DNA of 64,000 nt. Origin: Paracoccus liaowanqingii. Its GTDB lineage: Bacteria > Pseudomonadota > Alphaproteobacteria > Rhodobacterales > Rhodobacteraceae. Below are positions 1 through 9,105 of this stretch, piece by piece. Under the pieces are notes generated by a model, which was not told the origin of the DNA, searched no databases, and saw nothing but the letters and a program-made list of their open reading frames with translations. A program made the position numbers and the translations under genes. Position 1 is the stretch's first letter. The number at the start of each line of letters is the position of its first letter. The stretch covers positions 3,207,358-3,271,357 of the forward strand of contig NZ_CP038439.1 in the NCBI RefSeq assembly GCF_004683865.2, in the 5' to 3' direction.

Positions 1-142
1 GAATGTCCTCACCCCAGGAGTGCTGGAATGATTTCCACGCGGCAGGGTATGTGCCAGGTTAAGTCAGAAAGGCTTGAGTGCTCGAAAGGACGTCCGGCGT
101 GCAGCTCATTGGCCTGTGCCGCCCGTGATCGGGACGTCTGCC
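1..142. other. left edge, no gene recognised
   Basis: This stretch lies downstream of the oxidoreductase gene that ends at 143. The open frames across it have no recognisable domains, and I see no convincing terminator or RNA gene. Confidence 0.4.
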
Positions 143-1156
143 CTACCCGATCCGTGCGCGCCAATCCTCGAGGACGGTGTTGTTGCCGATGCTGGACGCC
201 GGGCCCATCTGCGGCCAGCTGAGGCCTGTGCGGCCCTCGGCAATGGCCCGGCTCGCGGCTTCGGCCTCGAATGCAAAGAGATGCTCCGGATGGCGGAGGT
301 CTTCGACGCGCCGCTGTCCCGCTGTCGTCACCTGGATGCGCGCGTCCGACGGACCCCCGTCGCGCCCGGGCGTCCAGGGGGTCGGAAGCAGCAGTCTGCC
401 CCGGTCGCCTTCGACATGAACGGTGTTTTCCATTGTCTGACTGATCGCGCAGCCGATCTCGGCCGTCATGCCGTCGGCGAACCCCAGCACGCCGTGCGCG
501 ACTTCGACGACGCCGCTTCGGCCGATCACGCCGGTTCCGCCGATCGTTTCCGGCTCGGCGTATCGACCCTGCGCGGCGCCTGCAAAAAGGCGCGCGGCAG
601 AGACGGGATAACCGCCGACATCCAGGATGGCGCCGCCGCCCAGCTCTTGCGAGAACAGGCGCGAACCGGGACTGAACGGCGCCTCGAAGCCGAACGTCGC
701 GCGCAGGTGCCGAAGCGTGCCGATCTCGCCCGATCGGAGGATCTCCACCGCCCGCGCGATCTGCGGATGGCACAGGTACATGTAGGCTTCCATGAAGAAG
801 ACCCGGTTCCGCGCCGCTGCCTCGACAAGCGTCCTGACCTCGGCGGCGGTGATCCCGGCCGGTTTCTCGACCGAGACGTGCTTGCCGGCACGGATTGCCA
901 TCAAGGCCTGCTCGGCATGGAAGGGATGCGGGGTCGCGATATGAATGGCATCCACGTCCGGATCCTTGCACAGGTCCCGGTAGTCGGTGTATCGCTTCGC
1001 CTCGTCCAGATTATATCGATCCCCGAACGCGCGCCCGCGCGCCTCGCTGCGGCTCGACACCGCGATGAGAGCGCCCGAGGCAGCCTGTGCCATGCCGTCC
1101 GCGAAGTTCCGGGCGATATTCCCGGGACCGACCAGACCCCACCGTATCGTCGTCAT
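143..1156 (-). CDS. Gfo/Idh/MocA-family NAD(P)-dependent oxidoreductase
   Basis: Predicted 337-residue cytoplasmic dehydrogenase that would oxidise or reduce a sugar, sugar acid or polyol with NAD(P). Seen: an N-terminal Rossmann motif (GLVGPGNIARNF, about residues 7-18) and the family EKPAG motif with Glu97-Lys98-Pro99, where the lysine is normally catalytic. The start is the ATG at 1156, preceded by GGGAG; the frame runs further upstream but without family-like sequence. It is the last gene of a lacI-GH94-oxidoreductase unit, 120 bp after the GH94 gene, so it probably processes the monosaccharide released by the phosphorylase. The substrate cannot be read from sequence. Confidence 0.85.
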   Translation of the reverse strand: MTTIRWGLVGPGNIARNFADGMAQAASGALIAVSSRSEARGRAFGDRYNLDEAKRYTDYRDLCKDPDVDAIHIATPHPFHAEQALMAIRAGKHVSVEKPAGITAAEVRTLVEAAARNRVFFMEAYMYLCHPQIARAVEILRSGEIGTLRHLRATFGFEAPFSPGSRLFSQELGGGAILDVGGYPVSAARLFAGAAQGRYAEPETIGGTGVIGRSGVVEVAHGVLGFADGMTAEIGCAISQTMENTVHVEGDRGRLLLPTPWTPGRDGGPSDARIQVTTAGQRRVEDLRHPEHLFAFEAEAASRAIAEGRTGLSWPQMGPASSIGNNTVLEDWRARIG

Positions 1157-1276
1157 ATGGCGTTCTCCCAACCAGACTGTGCGCATTTTCGCTGACCAAG
1201 GCACGATCCAAGCGTGCGGGCACCGTGGTGGCCGTGCCGGGACAAGCCGGCATGCGGCCCTGTGCCGGTGATGTGG

Positions 1277-3643
1277 CTAGGCCCGCGCGGGCAGCCGCAC
1301 CCGGACCTGATAGGTCCTGCCATGCTTGACATGCCTCAGGACGTTTCCGTCGAGTTGCTCCCCGTCAACGTGGATCTCCCGGTCTGTCAGCCCGCCGACG
1401 CGCGCGACGTCGACCTCGAAGAGGGCGCCCCGGAATGTCCTGCGGAAGCGGCAGCGATCCCAGTCCGAGGGGATCTGGGGCGCGATCACGACCCCGTCGC
1501 GCGTGCCCCGAAGGCCGCAAAGCTGCTCGATCACAAGACGGTAGAACCACGAGGCCGTCCCGGTATTGAACAGGTTGCTGGACCGTCCCGCGGTCCGGGG
1601 ATGCTGGTGCCACGCCCCGCGATAGTAGTTCGGGATATAGAGCGGCAGTTGGCCGCGGACGGCAATGTCGCCCGCCTCGGGCTCGGTCAGCATTGCGCGC
1701 AGCACGCGGTATGCCCGATCCCCTTCCTCGACATGATAGAGGGCCGCGGCGTAGAAGGCGGCGGCGTGATTGTAGACCGCGCCGTTCTCGGCGCTGCCGG
1801 GCCATTTCTGGGTCAGCCGGCCCACATCCTCGCGCATCCGGGTGTAGGCGGGGGCGAACATGGCGACGCCGTAGGGCGTATCGAGCTGCTCATCGATGGC
1901 GCGCAGCATGCGGGCTTGGCGATCCTCGTCCGCCGCGCCGCAGAGCATCGCCCAACTTTGGGCGTTGAGGTAGATCCGCCCCTCGTCGTCGGCAGAGACG
2001 CCGAAATGCTTCCCGTCGTCGGTGATCCCGCGGGCATACCAGTCGCCGTCCCACAGATGCGCGTTGATCCTATCGACCATGGCGGCGGCCTCGTGTCGCA
2101 GCCAGCCCGCGGTGTCCTCGTCCGCTGCTGCATCGCACACCTCGGCCCAGAGGGACATGGCATAGCTCGACGCCTCGGCCAGCCACCCCGAGACGCCCTT
2201 GCCCTTGTATCCCACCATGTTCATGGGGTCGTTCCAGTCGCCCTGTGCGATCAGAGGCAGGCCACGCTCGTCCACCTCGCCTGCCAGGAAGCTGAGCGCG
2301 CGTGTGACGTGGTCGTAGAGGCTGTCCGTCGTGTCGCTGTCGGACCAGCCGACCTGTGCTGCAAGGATGGTGCGGTCGTTCGTTTCGTCCAGATAGGCGC
2401 AGGTCGTGATCACCAGCCAGACCGCATGGTCGGTATGGGGGATCTGGTTGATGTATTTCAGCGTCGCATCGGGGCGCAGCAGGATGCCATCCGGCACCTT
2501 GCCCGAGACGGACTGCTGGCTTGCGGTGCGCAGGATGACCTCGCGGGTCGTGTCCGGCCGGATGAACACCATGCCAAGCGCGTCCTGCAGGTAGTTCCGC
2601 GTCTGCGGGTCGGTCGTCAGGCGGTTGGTATCGCCGTGATAGAAGACCTGCCGCGGCAACCAGTGGTTGACGAATGCGTCGAACGCGGCGTCGGGCGTCT
2701 CGATTTCAAAGCTGCCCAGCCCGTCCGCGATATAGGCGCGGGTGGCGCCTTGCACCGCCGCCGCGTCGCCGCGCAGGTATTTCCCGATCAGCGTCGCGAC
2801 TTCGGATGTGTCATGCGCAGGCCCGAAGATCAGGCGAAAGCGCTCGGATCCGCCTGCGGAAAGCGACAGGTCGTATTGCAGGATGCCCGCCGGGATCTCG
2901 TAGGCCGCGTCGCCCCCGGCCAGGTTCCTGCCGCCCTGCAGCGCGGATGGGTCGGCAAGCCCGCCCTCGCCCTCGAAGGCCTGCTGCGAGACCTCGACAT
3001 GGTCCGGCAAGCGGTCGGCGGCAAGAAACGTGATATCCTTGAGATGGCGGTTCCGGAAGTAATCCTCGACCGCCTGATAGGGGGTGACGCTGGTGCAGAT
3101 GACGGCGCCGAGGTCGGCGTCGAAATGTCCGCCCATGTTCATCCATGACATGTAGCCGACCGGGAAATACGGGACGAACGAGACGTCCCGCGTGCCGTCG
3201 CCGATGTTTGTGACCGTCGCCGTCCAGATCTCGGCCACGTCATCCTCGGGCAGTTCGAGACAGAGGTCGACGCGCAGTCCGTCCTTCTCGACCGTCCAGC
3301 GCATGTCAGAAAGGCCCGGCTCGAAGACAAAGCTGTCCGGCCGCGCCCGCACCGGCTCGTGCGGGGCCGAGAACAGCGCCCCGCTTCGGTTGTCGCGGAC
3401 ATAGAAGAACCGGCCCGGGTGATGGGCGAAATAGCGATGCTCGGGCTGCATGAAGCTCTGCCCGGCCATCGTCGGCACATGGGCGTATTTCCTAGGCTCG
3501 GGGTCCATGTACTGGCTGACGGCGAAGCCCCGGCAGCTCATCTGGATCATCATCCGCCGGTTCCACAGATAACCGGCCGCGGACGGCGCCAGCATGGGGT
3601 CGGTCAGGCGGAAACGGGTTCCGTTGTCGATGAATTCGGGCAT
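1277..3643 (-). CDS. GH94-family glycoside phosphorylase (cellobiose/chitobiose phosphorylase type)
   Basis: Predicted 788-residue cytoplasmic phosphorylase that cleaves a beta-linked disaccharide or oligosaccharide with inorganic phosphate, giving a sugar 1-phosphate. Seen: an N-terminal beta-sandwich region, then an (alpha/alpha)6-type catalytic domain with QGDWND at about residues 467-472, the Asp-containing GH94 motif that supplies the general acid. There is no signal peptide. Length matches chitobiose and cellobionic acid phosphorylases (about 790-800). It lies 23 bp downstream of lacI and beside a divergent sugar importer, which fits phosphorolysis of an imported disaccharide. The exact substrate (cellobiose, cellobionate, chitobiose, laminaribiose) is unresolved. 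Confidence 0.85.
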   Translation of the reverse strand: MPEFIDNGTRFRLTDPMLAPSAAGYLWNRRMMIQMSCRGFAVSQYMDPEPRKYAHVPTMAGQSFMQPEHRYFAHHPGRFFYVRDNRSGALFSAPHEPVRARPDSFVFEPGLSDMRWTVEKDGLRVDLCLELPEDDVAEIWTATVTNIGDGTRDVSFVPYFPVGYMSWMNMGGHFDADLGAVICTSVTPYQAVEDYFRNRHLKDITFLAADRLPDHVEVSQQAFEGEGGLADPSALQGGRNLAGGDAAYEIPAGILQYDLSLSAGGSERFRLIFGPAHDTSEVATLIGKYLRGDAAAVQGATRAYIADGLGSFEIETPDAAFDAFVNHWLPRQVFYHGDTNRLTTDPQTRNYLQDALGMVFIRPDTTREVILRTASQQSVSGKVPDGILLRPDATLKYINQIPHTDHAVWLVITTCAYLDETNDRTILAAQVGWSDSDTTDSLYDHVTRALSFLAGEVDERGLPLIAQGDWNDPMNMVGYKGKGVSGWLAEASSYAMSLWAEVCDAAADEDTAGWLRHEAAAMVDRINAHLWDGDWYARGITDDGKHFGVSADDEGRIYLNAQSWAMLCGAADEDRQARMLRAIDEQLDTPYGVAMFAPAYTRMREDVGRLTQKWPGSAENGAVYNHAAAFYAAALYHVEEGDRAYRVLRAMLTEPEAGDIAVRGQLPLYIPNYYRGAWHQHPRTAGRSSNLFNTGTASWFYRLVIEQLCGLRGTRDGVVIAPQIPSDWDRCRFRRTFRGALFEVDVARVGGLTDREIHVDGEQLDGNVLRHVKHGRTYQVRVRLPARA

Positions 3644-3666
3644 GATCGTCTTTCGATGCTGCGCAA

Positions 3667-4695
3667 TCAGGGGGCGGACGGGGGCGGCGCGGTGGATTTG
3701 CGCGCGCAGAGGGTGGGCTCGAACCGCTCCTGGAAGGGCATGTCGAGACCATAGGTGAGGTTGAGAAGCTGGCGGCAGGCCGACTGCGTCATCTCGACGA
3801 TGGGTGCGTGGATCGTGCTCAGCGCGGGAACCATGTAGGCGGCGAAATCGACGTCGTCGTAGCCCAGCACGGACACCTGGTCCGGCACCTTGATGCCGGA
3901 GGCCTGGAGGCGGGCCGCGACCACCATGGCCACCTTGTCGTTGCCGCAGAACACCGCGGTGAATTCGCCTGCCGACTGCATCAGGGTGTCGGCGGCCTGC
4001 TCTCCGCCGGCATAGCTGTACGCGCCCTCGATGACACGTTCGGGCGCCACCGGATTGTTCAGTCGCTCCAACTCGTCGATGAAGCCGTTATGCCGTTGCT
4101 TGGCGTCCTGCGCCGAGAGCCGGCCGGTGATGACGGCGATCTTCCGATGGCCGAGGCCGTGGAGATGCTGGGCGGCAAGGCGCCCGCCGCGGTCATGATT
4201 TATCGAAAAGGCCCGGCCGGGCAGCGCCTCGACCTCGCGGTTGATGCAGACGAGGTTCGGATATCGATCCGACAGGCTGGCCAGTCTGAAATCGCCAAGC
4301 CGCGACCCCGACATGAGGATGCCATCGCAGTCGCGATTGATCAGGTAGTCGATATGGGCAAGCCGGTCCTCGTCGGACTGTGCATCCTCGGCATTTGCAA
4401 GGATCATGTGCTTTCCGTGCTGCCGAAGCTCCAGTTCGATGGCCCGGATCATCATCTGGTAATAGGGCCCTTCGAGAGACGGCACCCATACCCCCACAAG
4501 TTCCGAGCGGCGGGAAGACAGCGACCGGGCGATGCTGTTGGGCCGGTAGTTGAGCTGACGGATCGCAAGGGCGATCTTTTCGGCGGACTTCTGCGAAATA
4601 GAACCGTTTCCAGAAACGAATCTGGAGACGGTCCCGGATCCGACTCCGGCAAGCTTTGCCACGTCCTTCAATGTCGCCGTCTTGTGTTCCGCCAT
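3667..4695 (-). CDS. LacI-family transcriptional regulator of the GH94/ABC sugar locus
   Basis: 342-residue repressor-type regulator. The LacI helix-turn-helix (TLKDVAKLAGVGSGTVSRF, about residues 7-25) and hinge helix (NSIARSLSSRRSELVGVW, about 50-67) are followed by a periplasmic-binding-protein-like sugar-sensing domain. The ATG at 4695 is chosen because it places the HTH at the usual distance from the N-terminus; the frame is open further upstream, but that part runs over the promoter and operator. It heads a minus-strand unit with GH94 and the oxidoreductase, and is divergent from the ABC transporter. The palindrome at 4830-4847 is the likely operator and a 12/14 match lies inside this gene at 4599-4612. 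Confidence 0.9.
   Translation of the reverse strand: MAEHKTATLKDVAKLAGVGSGTVSRFVSGNGSISQKSAEKIALAIRQLNYRPNSIARSLSSRRSELVGVWVPSLEGPYYQMMIRAIELELRQHGKHMILANAEDAQSDEDRLAHIDYLINRDCDGILMSGSRLGDFRLASLSDRYPNLVCINREVEALPGRAFSINHDRGGRLAAQHLHGLGHRKIAVITGRLSAQDAKQRHNGFIDELERLNNPVAPERVIEGAYSYAGGEQAADTLMQSAGEFTAVFCGNDKVAMVVAARLQASGIKVPDQVSVLGYDDVDFAAYMVPALSTIHAPIVEMTQSACRQLLNLTYGLDMPFQERFEPTLCARKSTAPPPSAP
4599..4612. promoter_or_regulatory. possible secondary LacI operator inside the regulator gene
   Basis: TAGAACCGTTTCCA matches the central 14 bases of the intergenic operator (TGGAACCGGTTCCA) at 12 of 14 positions. It lies within the HTH-coding part of lacI, about 230 bp from the main operator. Such a pair could support looping or a roadblock, but it may be chance. 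Confidence 0.3.
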
Positions 4696-4715
4696 GATGA
4701 GTGCCCAAAGTATCC

Positions 4716-4744
4716 TTATTACTTTACAGGTGTTTGAAGACCAA
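4716..4744 (-). promoter_or_regulatory. candidate promoter for lacI-GH94-oxidoreductase
   Basis: On the minus strand TTGGTC (4744-4739) is separated by 17 bases from TAATAA (4721-4716), about 20 bp before the lacI ATG. This is a plausible sigma-70 promoter by eye only. Confidence 0.35.
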
Positions 4745-4802
4745 CTGTAGGAAGATGCTCCTGCCCGGATGCATTGCCGCACATCAGTTGTCGCAGGAAC
4801 GA

Positions 4803-4831
4803 TTGACAAGATCAAGTCACCGTGTTTGAAA
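4803..4831 (+). promoter_or_regulatory. candidate promoter of the sugar ABC transporter operon
   Basis: TTGACA at 4803-4808 and TTGAAA at 4826-4831 are separated by 17 bases and point toward the substrate-binding protein gene at 4922. The LacI-type palindrome starts at the -10 position, so repressor binding would block this promoter. Confidence 0.5.
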
Positions 4832-4847
4832 TGGAACCGGTTCCATT
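4830..4847. promoter_or_regulatory. LacI-family operator palindrome
   Basis: AATGGAACCGGTTCCATT is a perfect 18-bp palindrome with the central CG typical of LacI-family operators. It lies between the divergent lacI and ABC transporter genes and overlaps the -10 region of the plus-strand promoter candidate. Confidence 0.75.
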
Positions 4848-4921
4848 GGAGGTTCTGGAGCATCTCGCGGCCCTCGAAGTTTCGGGCGGCGAAGATCGAT
4901 TTGGTGCATTGGGGAGGACAC

Positions 4922-6154
4922 ATGTTTCACAAGACAAGGCTGATGGCGCAGACCGCCATCGCTCTGGCCATCGGCGCAACCGCAGGACATGCTCAGGAGG
5001 CGGAGGTCATCCACTTCTGGACCTCGGGGGGCGAGTCCGCGGCGATCTCGGTTCTGGCTGACGCGTTCGAGGAGCGTGGCGGCGAATGGACCGACAACGC
5101 CATTGCCGGCGGTTCGGCCGCCCGCAGCGCCGCCATAAACCGGATCATCGGCGGCGATCCGTCCACCGCCGCGCTGTTCAACACCTCGCAGCAATATCAC
5201 GAGATCATCGCCGAGGGCTTGCTGAACGACATCGACGACGTCGCCACCCGGAACGATTGGGACAACATTCTGCCGGCCCCGATCGTCGACGCGATCAAGG
5301 TCGACGGCAGATACTATGCGGCCCCCGTCAACATCCACATGCCGCTCTGGATCTGGTATTCCTCGGGCGCGCTGGAGCAGGCAGGTATCGAGTCGCCTCC
5401 AGAGACGATGGAGGAATTCTTCGCCGCGCTCGACGCCCTGCAGGCCGCCGATATCACGCCGCTCGCCCTCGGGGGTCAGCGTTGGCAGGAAAACCTGCTC
5501 TTCTCCGCGATGATGACCAATGTCGGCGGGCGGGATCTTTGGACCGGCATCTATGCCGACAAGGACGAGGAGGCAATCAACTCGCCCGAATTCCGGGAGG
5601 TCATCGAGACGTTCGTCCGGCTGAAGCCCTATGTGGACAGTGCCTCGCCCGGTCGAAACTGGAACGACGCCACGGCGATGCTGATCGGCGACACGGCAGG
5701 GTTTCAGGTCATGGGCGATTGGGCCAAGGGCGAATTCACGCAGGCCGATCAGCAGATCGGCGTCGATTACAACTGCCTGCCGGGTCTGCGAGAGGATGCC
5801 CCCTATGTGCTGGGCGGCGACGTGTTCGTCTTTCCGCGGACCGAGGATCCGGCCCAGATCGAGGCTCAGAACCTGCTGGCCGAGACGATCACCGCTCCGG
5901 ACGTCCAGGTGGCGTTCAACAACCTCAAGGGTTCGATCCCGATCCGGTTCGACGTCGACGTGTCCGCGATGGACGCGTGCGCCGCACTGGGCATGGAGAT
6001 CATGGGCGACCCGTCGCGCCTGGTGCCGGACGCCTCCCAGATGATGAACGAATACGTCTATGGCTCGGTCCAGGACGTCGTCACCGAACTCTGGAACACG
6101 GACATGAGCGTCGACGAGGCGGTCGAGCGTTTCGGCAACGCGCTGCAGAACTGA
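4922..6154 (+). CDS. carbohydrate ABC transporter, extracellular substrate-binding protein
   Basis: 410-residue periplasmic solute-binding protein of the family 1 carbohydrate type. Seen: a Sec signal peptide (MFHKTRLMAQTAIALAIGAT..., cleavage probably after GHA near residue 24) and the typical start of the mature domain (EVIHFWTSGGES). The ATG at 4922 follows a strong GGGGAGG ribosome-binding site; upstream in-frame ATGs would encode promoter and operator sequence. It is the first gene of a binding protein-permease-permease-ATPase operon driven from the LacI-controlled divergent promoter. The ligand is probably the oligosaccharide cleaved by the neighbouring GH94 enzyme (inference). Confidence 0.9.
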   Translation: MFHKTRLMAQTAIALAIGATAGHAQEAEVIHFWTSGGESAAISVLADAFEERGGEWTDNAIAGGSAARSAAINRIIGGDPSTAALFNTSQQYHEIIAEGLLNDIDDVATRNDWDNILPAPIVDAIKVDGRYYAAPVNIHMPLWIWYSSGALEQAGIESPPETMEEFFAALDALQAADITPLALGGQRWQENLLFSAMMTNVGGRDLWTGIYADKDEEAINSPEFREVIETFVRLKPYVDSASPGRNWNDATAMLIGDTAGFQVMGDWAKGEFTQADQQIGVDYNCLPGLREDAPYVLGGDVFVFPRTEDPAQIEAQNLLAETITAPDVQVAFNNLKGSIPIRFDVDVSAMDACAALGMEIMGDPSRLVPDASQMMNEYVYGSVQDVVTELWNTDMSVDEAVERFGNALQN

Positions 6155-6180
6155 TCCGGACCTACGGAAAGTCTGGTGAC

Positions 6181-6206
6181 GGAGGGAGGGCATCGTCCTT
6201 CCCTCC
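6181..6206 (+). terminator. intercistronic hairpin after the binding-protein gene
   Basis: GGAGGGAGGG (6181-6190) pairs with the T/C-rich arm 6197-6206 around a 6-base loop (10 bp including one G-T), with no U-tract. Hairpins here commonly stabilise or attenuate transcripts so that the binding protein exceeds the permeases. Confidence 0.5.
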
Positions 6207-6226
6207 TTCGATAGAGGGAGGATACC

Positions 6227-7126
6227 GTGCAGACCGCTCAACTCACCCGGCATATGCGACGCAATACGGCAGCATATCTGGCCCTGCTCCCGATGGCCGC
6301 CATCGTCGTCTTCGCCTATCTGGGCACCATGGCGTGGTCGGTCCGCCTGTCTTTCACAAGCTCGCGCATGCTGCCCCGGAACGACTTCGTGGGCTTCGAC
6401 CAATATGCCCAGCTGTTCGGCACGTCGCGCTGGCTGACCTCGCTGGAGAACTTCGTCTTCATCGCGATCTTCTTTCTGGCGATCTGCTTTGTCCTGGGAA
6501 CGCTGCTGGCAATTTTCATCGACCAGAACGTGCGCGCGGAGGGCCTGTTCCGGACGGCCTTTCTCTATCCCTACGCCATGTCCTTCGTCGTGACCGGCCT
6601 GATGTGGCAATGGATCCTCAACCCTGATCTGGGGATCGAGCGGACCATGCGCAATCTGGGCTTTTCGGACTTCGTCCTGGACTGGGTGGTCAACAGCGAC
6701 ACCGTCCTCTACGCCGTCGTCCTGGCGACCGTCTGGCACGGCGCCGGTCTGGTGATGGCCTTGCTGCTCGCCGGCCTGCGGGGCATCGACACGGACCTGT
6801 GGAAGGCCACGCGGATCGACGGCATACCGCTCTGGCGCGCCTACGCCTTCATCATCCTGCCGATCTTGCGACCGATGATCATCACCTCGCTGGTGCTGCT
6901 GTCGATCAGCATCGTCAAGATGTATGACCTGATCATCGCGATGACCAATGGCGGGCCCGGAACGGCCAGCGAGGTGCCGGCCAAGTTCATCATGGACAAC
7001 CTGTTCGAGCGCGCCAATATCGGCCTGGCCACGGCGGCATCGACGACCATGCTGGTCACCGTCCTGCTGATCATCGCGCCGGTCCTCTATTCGCAATACC
7101 TCGGCAAGAAAGGGACCACGGCATGA
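6227..7126 (+). CDS. carbohydrate ABC transporter permease (MalF/UgpA type)
   Basis: 299-residue inner-membrane permease with about six hydrophobic helices and the cytoplasmic EAA-type loop ATRIDGIPLWRAYAFIILP (around residues 192-210) that contacts the ATPase. The start is GTG at 6227, preceded by GGGAGGA. Its stop overlaps the next permease start by 4 bp (ATGA), so the two are translationally coupled and probably form a heterodimeric channel. Confidence 0.9.
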   Translation: MQTAQLTRHMRRNTAAYLALLPMAAIVVFAYLGTMAWSVRLSFTSSRMLPRNDFVGFDQYAQLFGTSRWLTSLENFVFIAIFFLAICFVLGTLLAIFIDQNVRAEGLFRTAFLYPYAMSFVVTGLMWQWILNPDLGIERTMRNLGFSDFVLDWVVNSDTVLYAVVLATVWHGAGLVMALLLAGLRGIDTDLWKATRIDGIPLWRAYAFIILPILRPMIITSLVLLSISIVKMYDLIIAMTNGGPGTASEVPAKFIMDNLFERANIGLATAASTTMLVTVLLIIAPVLYSQYLGKKGTTA

Positions 7127-8022
7127 GCGTGGCCGAAGCGAACGCGCCTGCCCTCCGGCGCCCGGTGACTTCCCAGCAGCGTTGGGGCCGGATCGGCATC
7201 TACGCCTTTCTGGGCGTCATGACGGTTTTCTTTCTGCTGCCGCTCTACGTGATGATCGTCACCTCGCTGAAGACCATGGACGAGATCCGGCTTGGCCAGA
7301 TCTTCGCGCTGCCCGTGCAGCCGACGTTGGAGGCTTGGGCCACGGCATGGTCCAGCGCCTGCACGGGGCTCGACTGCACCGGCCTTCGCATCGGCTTCTG
7401 GAACTCGGTCCAGATCCTGATCCCAAGCGTCATCCTGTCGATCCTTCTGGGCGCCCTCAACGGCTATGCGCTGTCGTTCTGGAAGGTCCGCGGGGCGAAC
7501 CTGCTCTTTGCCTGCCTGCTGCTGGGCGCCTTCATGCCCTATCAGGTGTTCATCTATCCGCTGGTACGCTTCTATGCTCAGGCGGGCATCTATGGATCGC
7601 TGCCGGGGATCGTCCTCACCCATGTCATCTTCGGGATGCCGGTGATGACCCTTCTGTTCCGGAACTACTATTCGGGACTGCCGACCGAGCTGTTCAAGGC
7701 GGCCCGGGTCGATGGCGCCGGGTTCTGGGCGATCTTCTTCACCATCATCCTGCCGATGTCGGTCCCGATCACCATCGTCGCGGTCATCATGCAGGTGACG
7801 GCCATCTGGAACGACTTCCTGCTGGGGCTGGTCTTCGCCGGGCGGGAGAACCTGCCGATGACCGTGCAGCTGAACAACATCGTCAACACCACCACGGGCG
7901 AGCGGGCCTACAACGTCAACATGGCCGCGACCATCCTGACGTCCCTGGTTCCGCTGGCCGTTTATCTTGGGTCCGGCCGCTGGTTTGTCCGCGGCATCGC
8001 GTCCGGCGCGGTAAAGGGGTAA
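7123..8022 (+). CDS. carbohydrate ABC transporter permease (MalG/UgpE type)
   Basis: 299-residue inner-membrane permease, partner of the preceding MalF-like protein. It has a cytoplasmic N-terminus, about six membrane segments and the EAA loop AARVDGAGFWAIFFTIILP. The C-terminal sequence RWFVRGIASGAVKG matches the conserved end of MalG-type permeases. It starts within the ATGA overlap with the upstream gene and ends 3 bp before the ATPase gene. Confidence 0.9.
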   Translation: MSVAEANAPALRRPVTSQQRWGRIGIYAFLGVMTVFFLLPLYVMIVTSLKTMDEIRLGQIFALPVQPTLEAWATAWSSACTGLDCTGLRIGFWNSVQILIPSVILSILLGALNGYALSFWKVRGANLLFACLLLGAFMPYQVFIYPLVRFYAQAGIYGSLPGIVLTHVIFGMPVMTLLFRNYYSGLPTELFKAARVDGAGFWAIFFTIILPMSVPITIVAVIMQVTAIWNDFLLGLVFAGRENLPMTVQLNNIVNTTTGERAYNVNMAATILTSLVPLAVYLGSGRWFVRGIASGAVKG

Positions 8023-8025
8023 GTC

Positions 8026-9105
8026 ATGACTTCCGTTTCCATCCGAAATCTCGGGATCCGCTACGGCCAGCAGGTCGTCATGGAGGATCTCAACCTGGAC
8101 ATCCGCGACGGCGAATTCCTCGTTCTGCTCGGGCCGTCCGGCTGCGGCAAATCCACCCTGATGAACGCCGTCGGCGGTCTGACGGACGCGAGCGCGGGCA
8201 GCATCCACTTCGACGAAAAGGACGTGACCTGGCTTGATCCGAAGGACCGCGGCATCGGCATGGTGTTCCAGTCCTATGCGCTCTATCCGACGATGAGCGT
8301 GCGGAAGAACATGTCCTATGGCCTGCGCATGGCCAAGGTCGACCGGGCAACGATCGAGAAGAAGGTGGCCTGGGCCGCCGATATCCTGCAGATCACGCAT
8401 CTGCTCGACCGCAAGCCCGCCGCTCTGTCGGGCGGACAGCGCCAGCGCGTGGCCATCGGTCGCGCCTTGGTGCGCGACGCCGACATCTTCCTGTTTGACG
8501 AGCCCCTGTCGAACCTGGACGCCAAGTTGCGCGCAGAGCTGAGGCTGGAAATCAAGAAGCTGCACAAGTCGATCGGCTCGACCATGATCTACGTGACCCA
8601 CGACCAGATCGAGGCCCTGACGCTTGCGGACAGGATCGCCGTCATGAAGGACGGCATCATCCAGCAGCTCGACACCCCGCTGAACGTCTACAACAAGCCG
8701 GCCAATGCGTTCGTCGGCAGCTTCCTCGGCTCGCCTGCCATGAACAAGATCGAAGGGCAGTTCGCGACGCGCAACGGCGTCCTCACCTTCGAGGCCGGCA
8801 GCTTCGTACTCGATATCGATGCCTATCCCTTCGTCGATCGCGTCGAGAGCGGTCAGAAGGTGACGCTCGGCCTTCGGCCCGAGCATATCGTCCCGGCTGG
8901 CGGCCCATCGGGGCAGTTCGAGGTCCATCTGTCGCTGATCGAACCGATGGGCAACGAGATCCTGGCCTGGTCCGATTTCGAGGGGATCAGTCTGGTGCAC
9001 CGATTGAGTCAGGAAGACGATTTCACGGTGGGAAAGCCCTTCTTCGTGAATATCGATACCAGGAAGGCGTCCTTCTTTGACCAAGCCACCGGGAAGCGAC
9101 TTTAG
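8026..9105 (+). CDS. sugar ABC transporter ATP-binding protein (UgpC/MalK/MsmK type)
   Basis: 359-residue cytoplasmic ATPase that powers the adjacent permeases. Seen: Walker A GPSGCGKST (residues 36-44), signature LSGGQRQR, Walker B FLFDEPLSNLD and the H-loop YVTHDQ, then a C-terminal OB-fold regulatory domain as in MalK/UgpC. It is the last gene of the operon; the next 590 bp contain no gene. Such ATPases can serve several importers, so its partners may not be only the adjacent permeases. Confidence 0.92.
   Translation: MTSVSIRNLGIRYGQQVVMEDLNLDIRDGEFLVLLGPSGCGKSTLMNAVGGLTDASAGSIHFDEKDVTWLDPKDRGIGMVFQSYALYPTMSVRKNMSYGLRMAKVDRATIEKKVAWAADILQITHLLDRKPAALSGGQRQRVAIGRALVRDADIFLFDEPLSNLDAKLRAELRLEIKKLHKSIGSTMIYVTHDQIEALTLADRIAVMKDGIIQQLDTPLNVYNKPANAFVGSFLGSPAMNKIEGQFATRNGVLTFEAGSFVLDIDAYPFVDRVESGQKVTLGLRPEHIVPAGGPSGQFEVHLSLIEPMGNEILAWSDFEGISLVHRLSQEDDFTVGKPFFVNIDTRKASFFDQATGKRL

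Noticed and set aside
1214..3148. Long open frame antisense to the GH94 gene
   Set aside because: It is a shadow of a GC-rich gene with no domain, ribosome-binding site or plausible composition. The opposite strand has a full GH94 protein.
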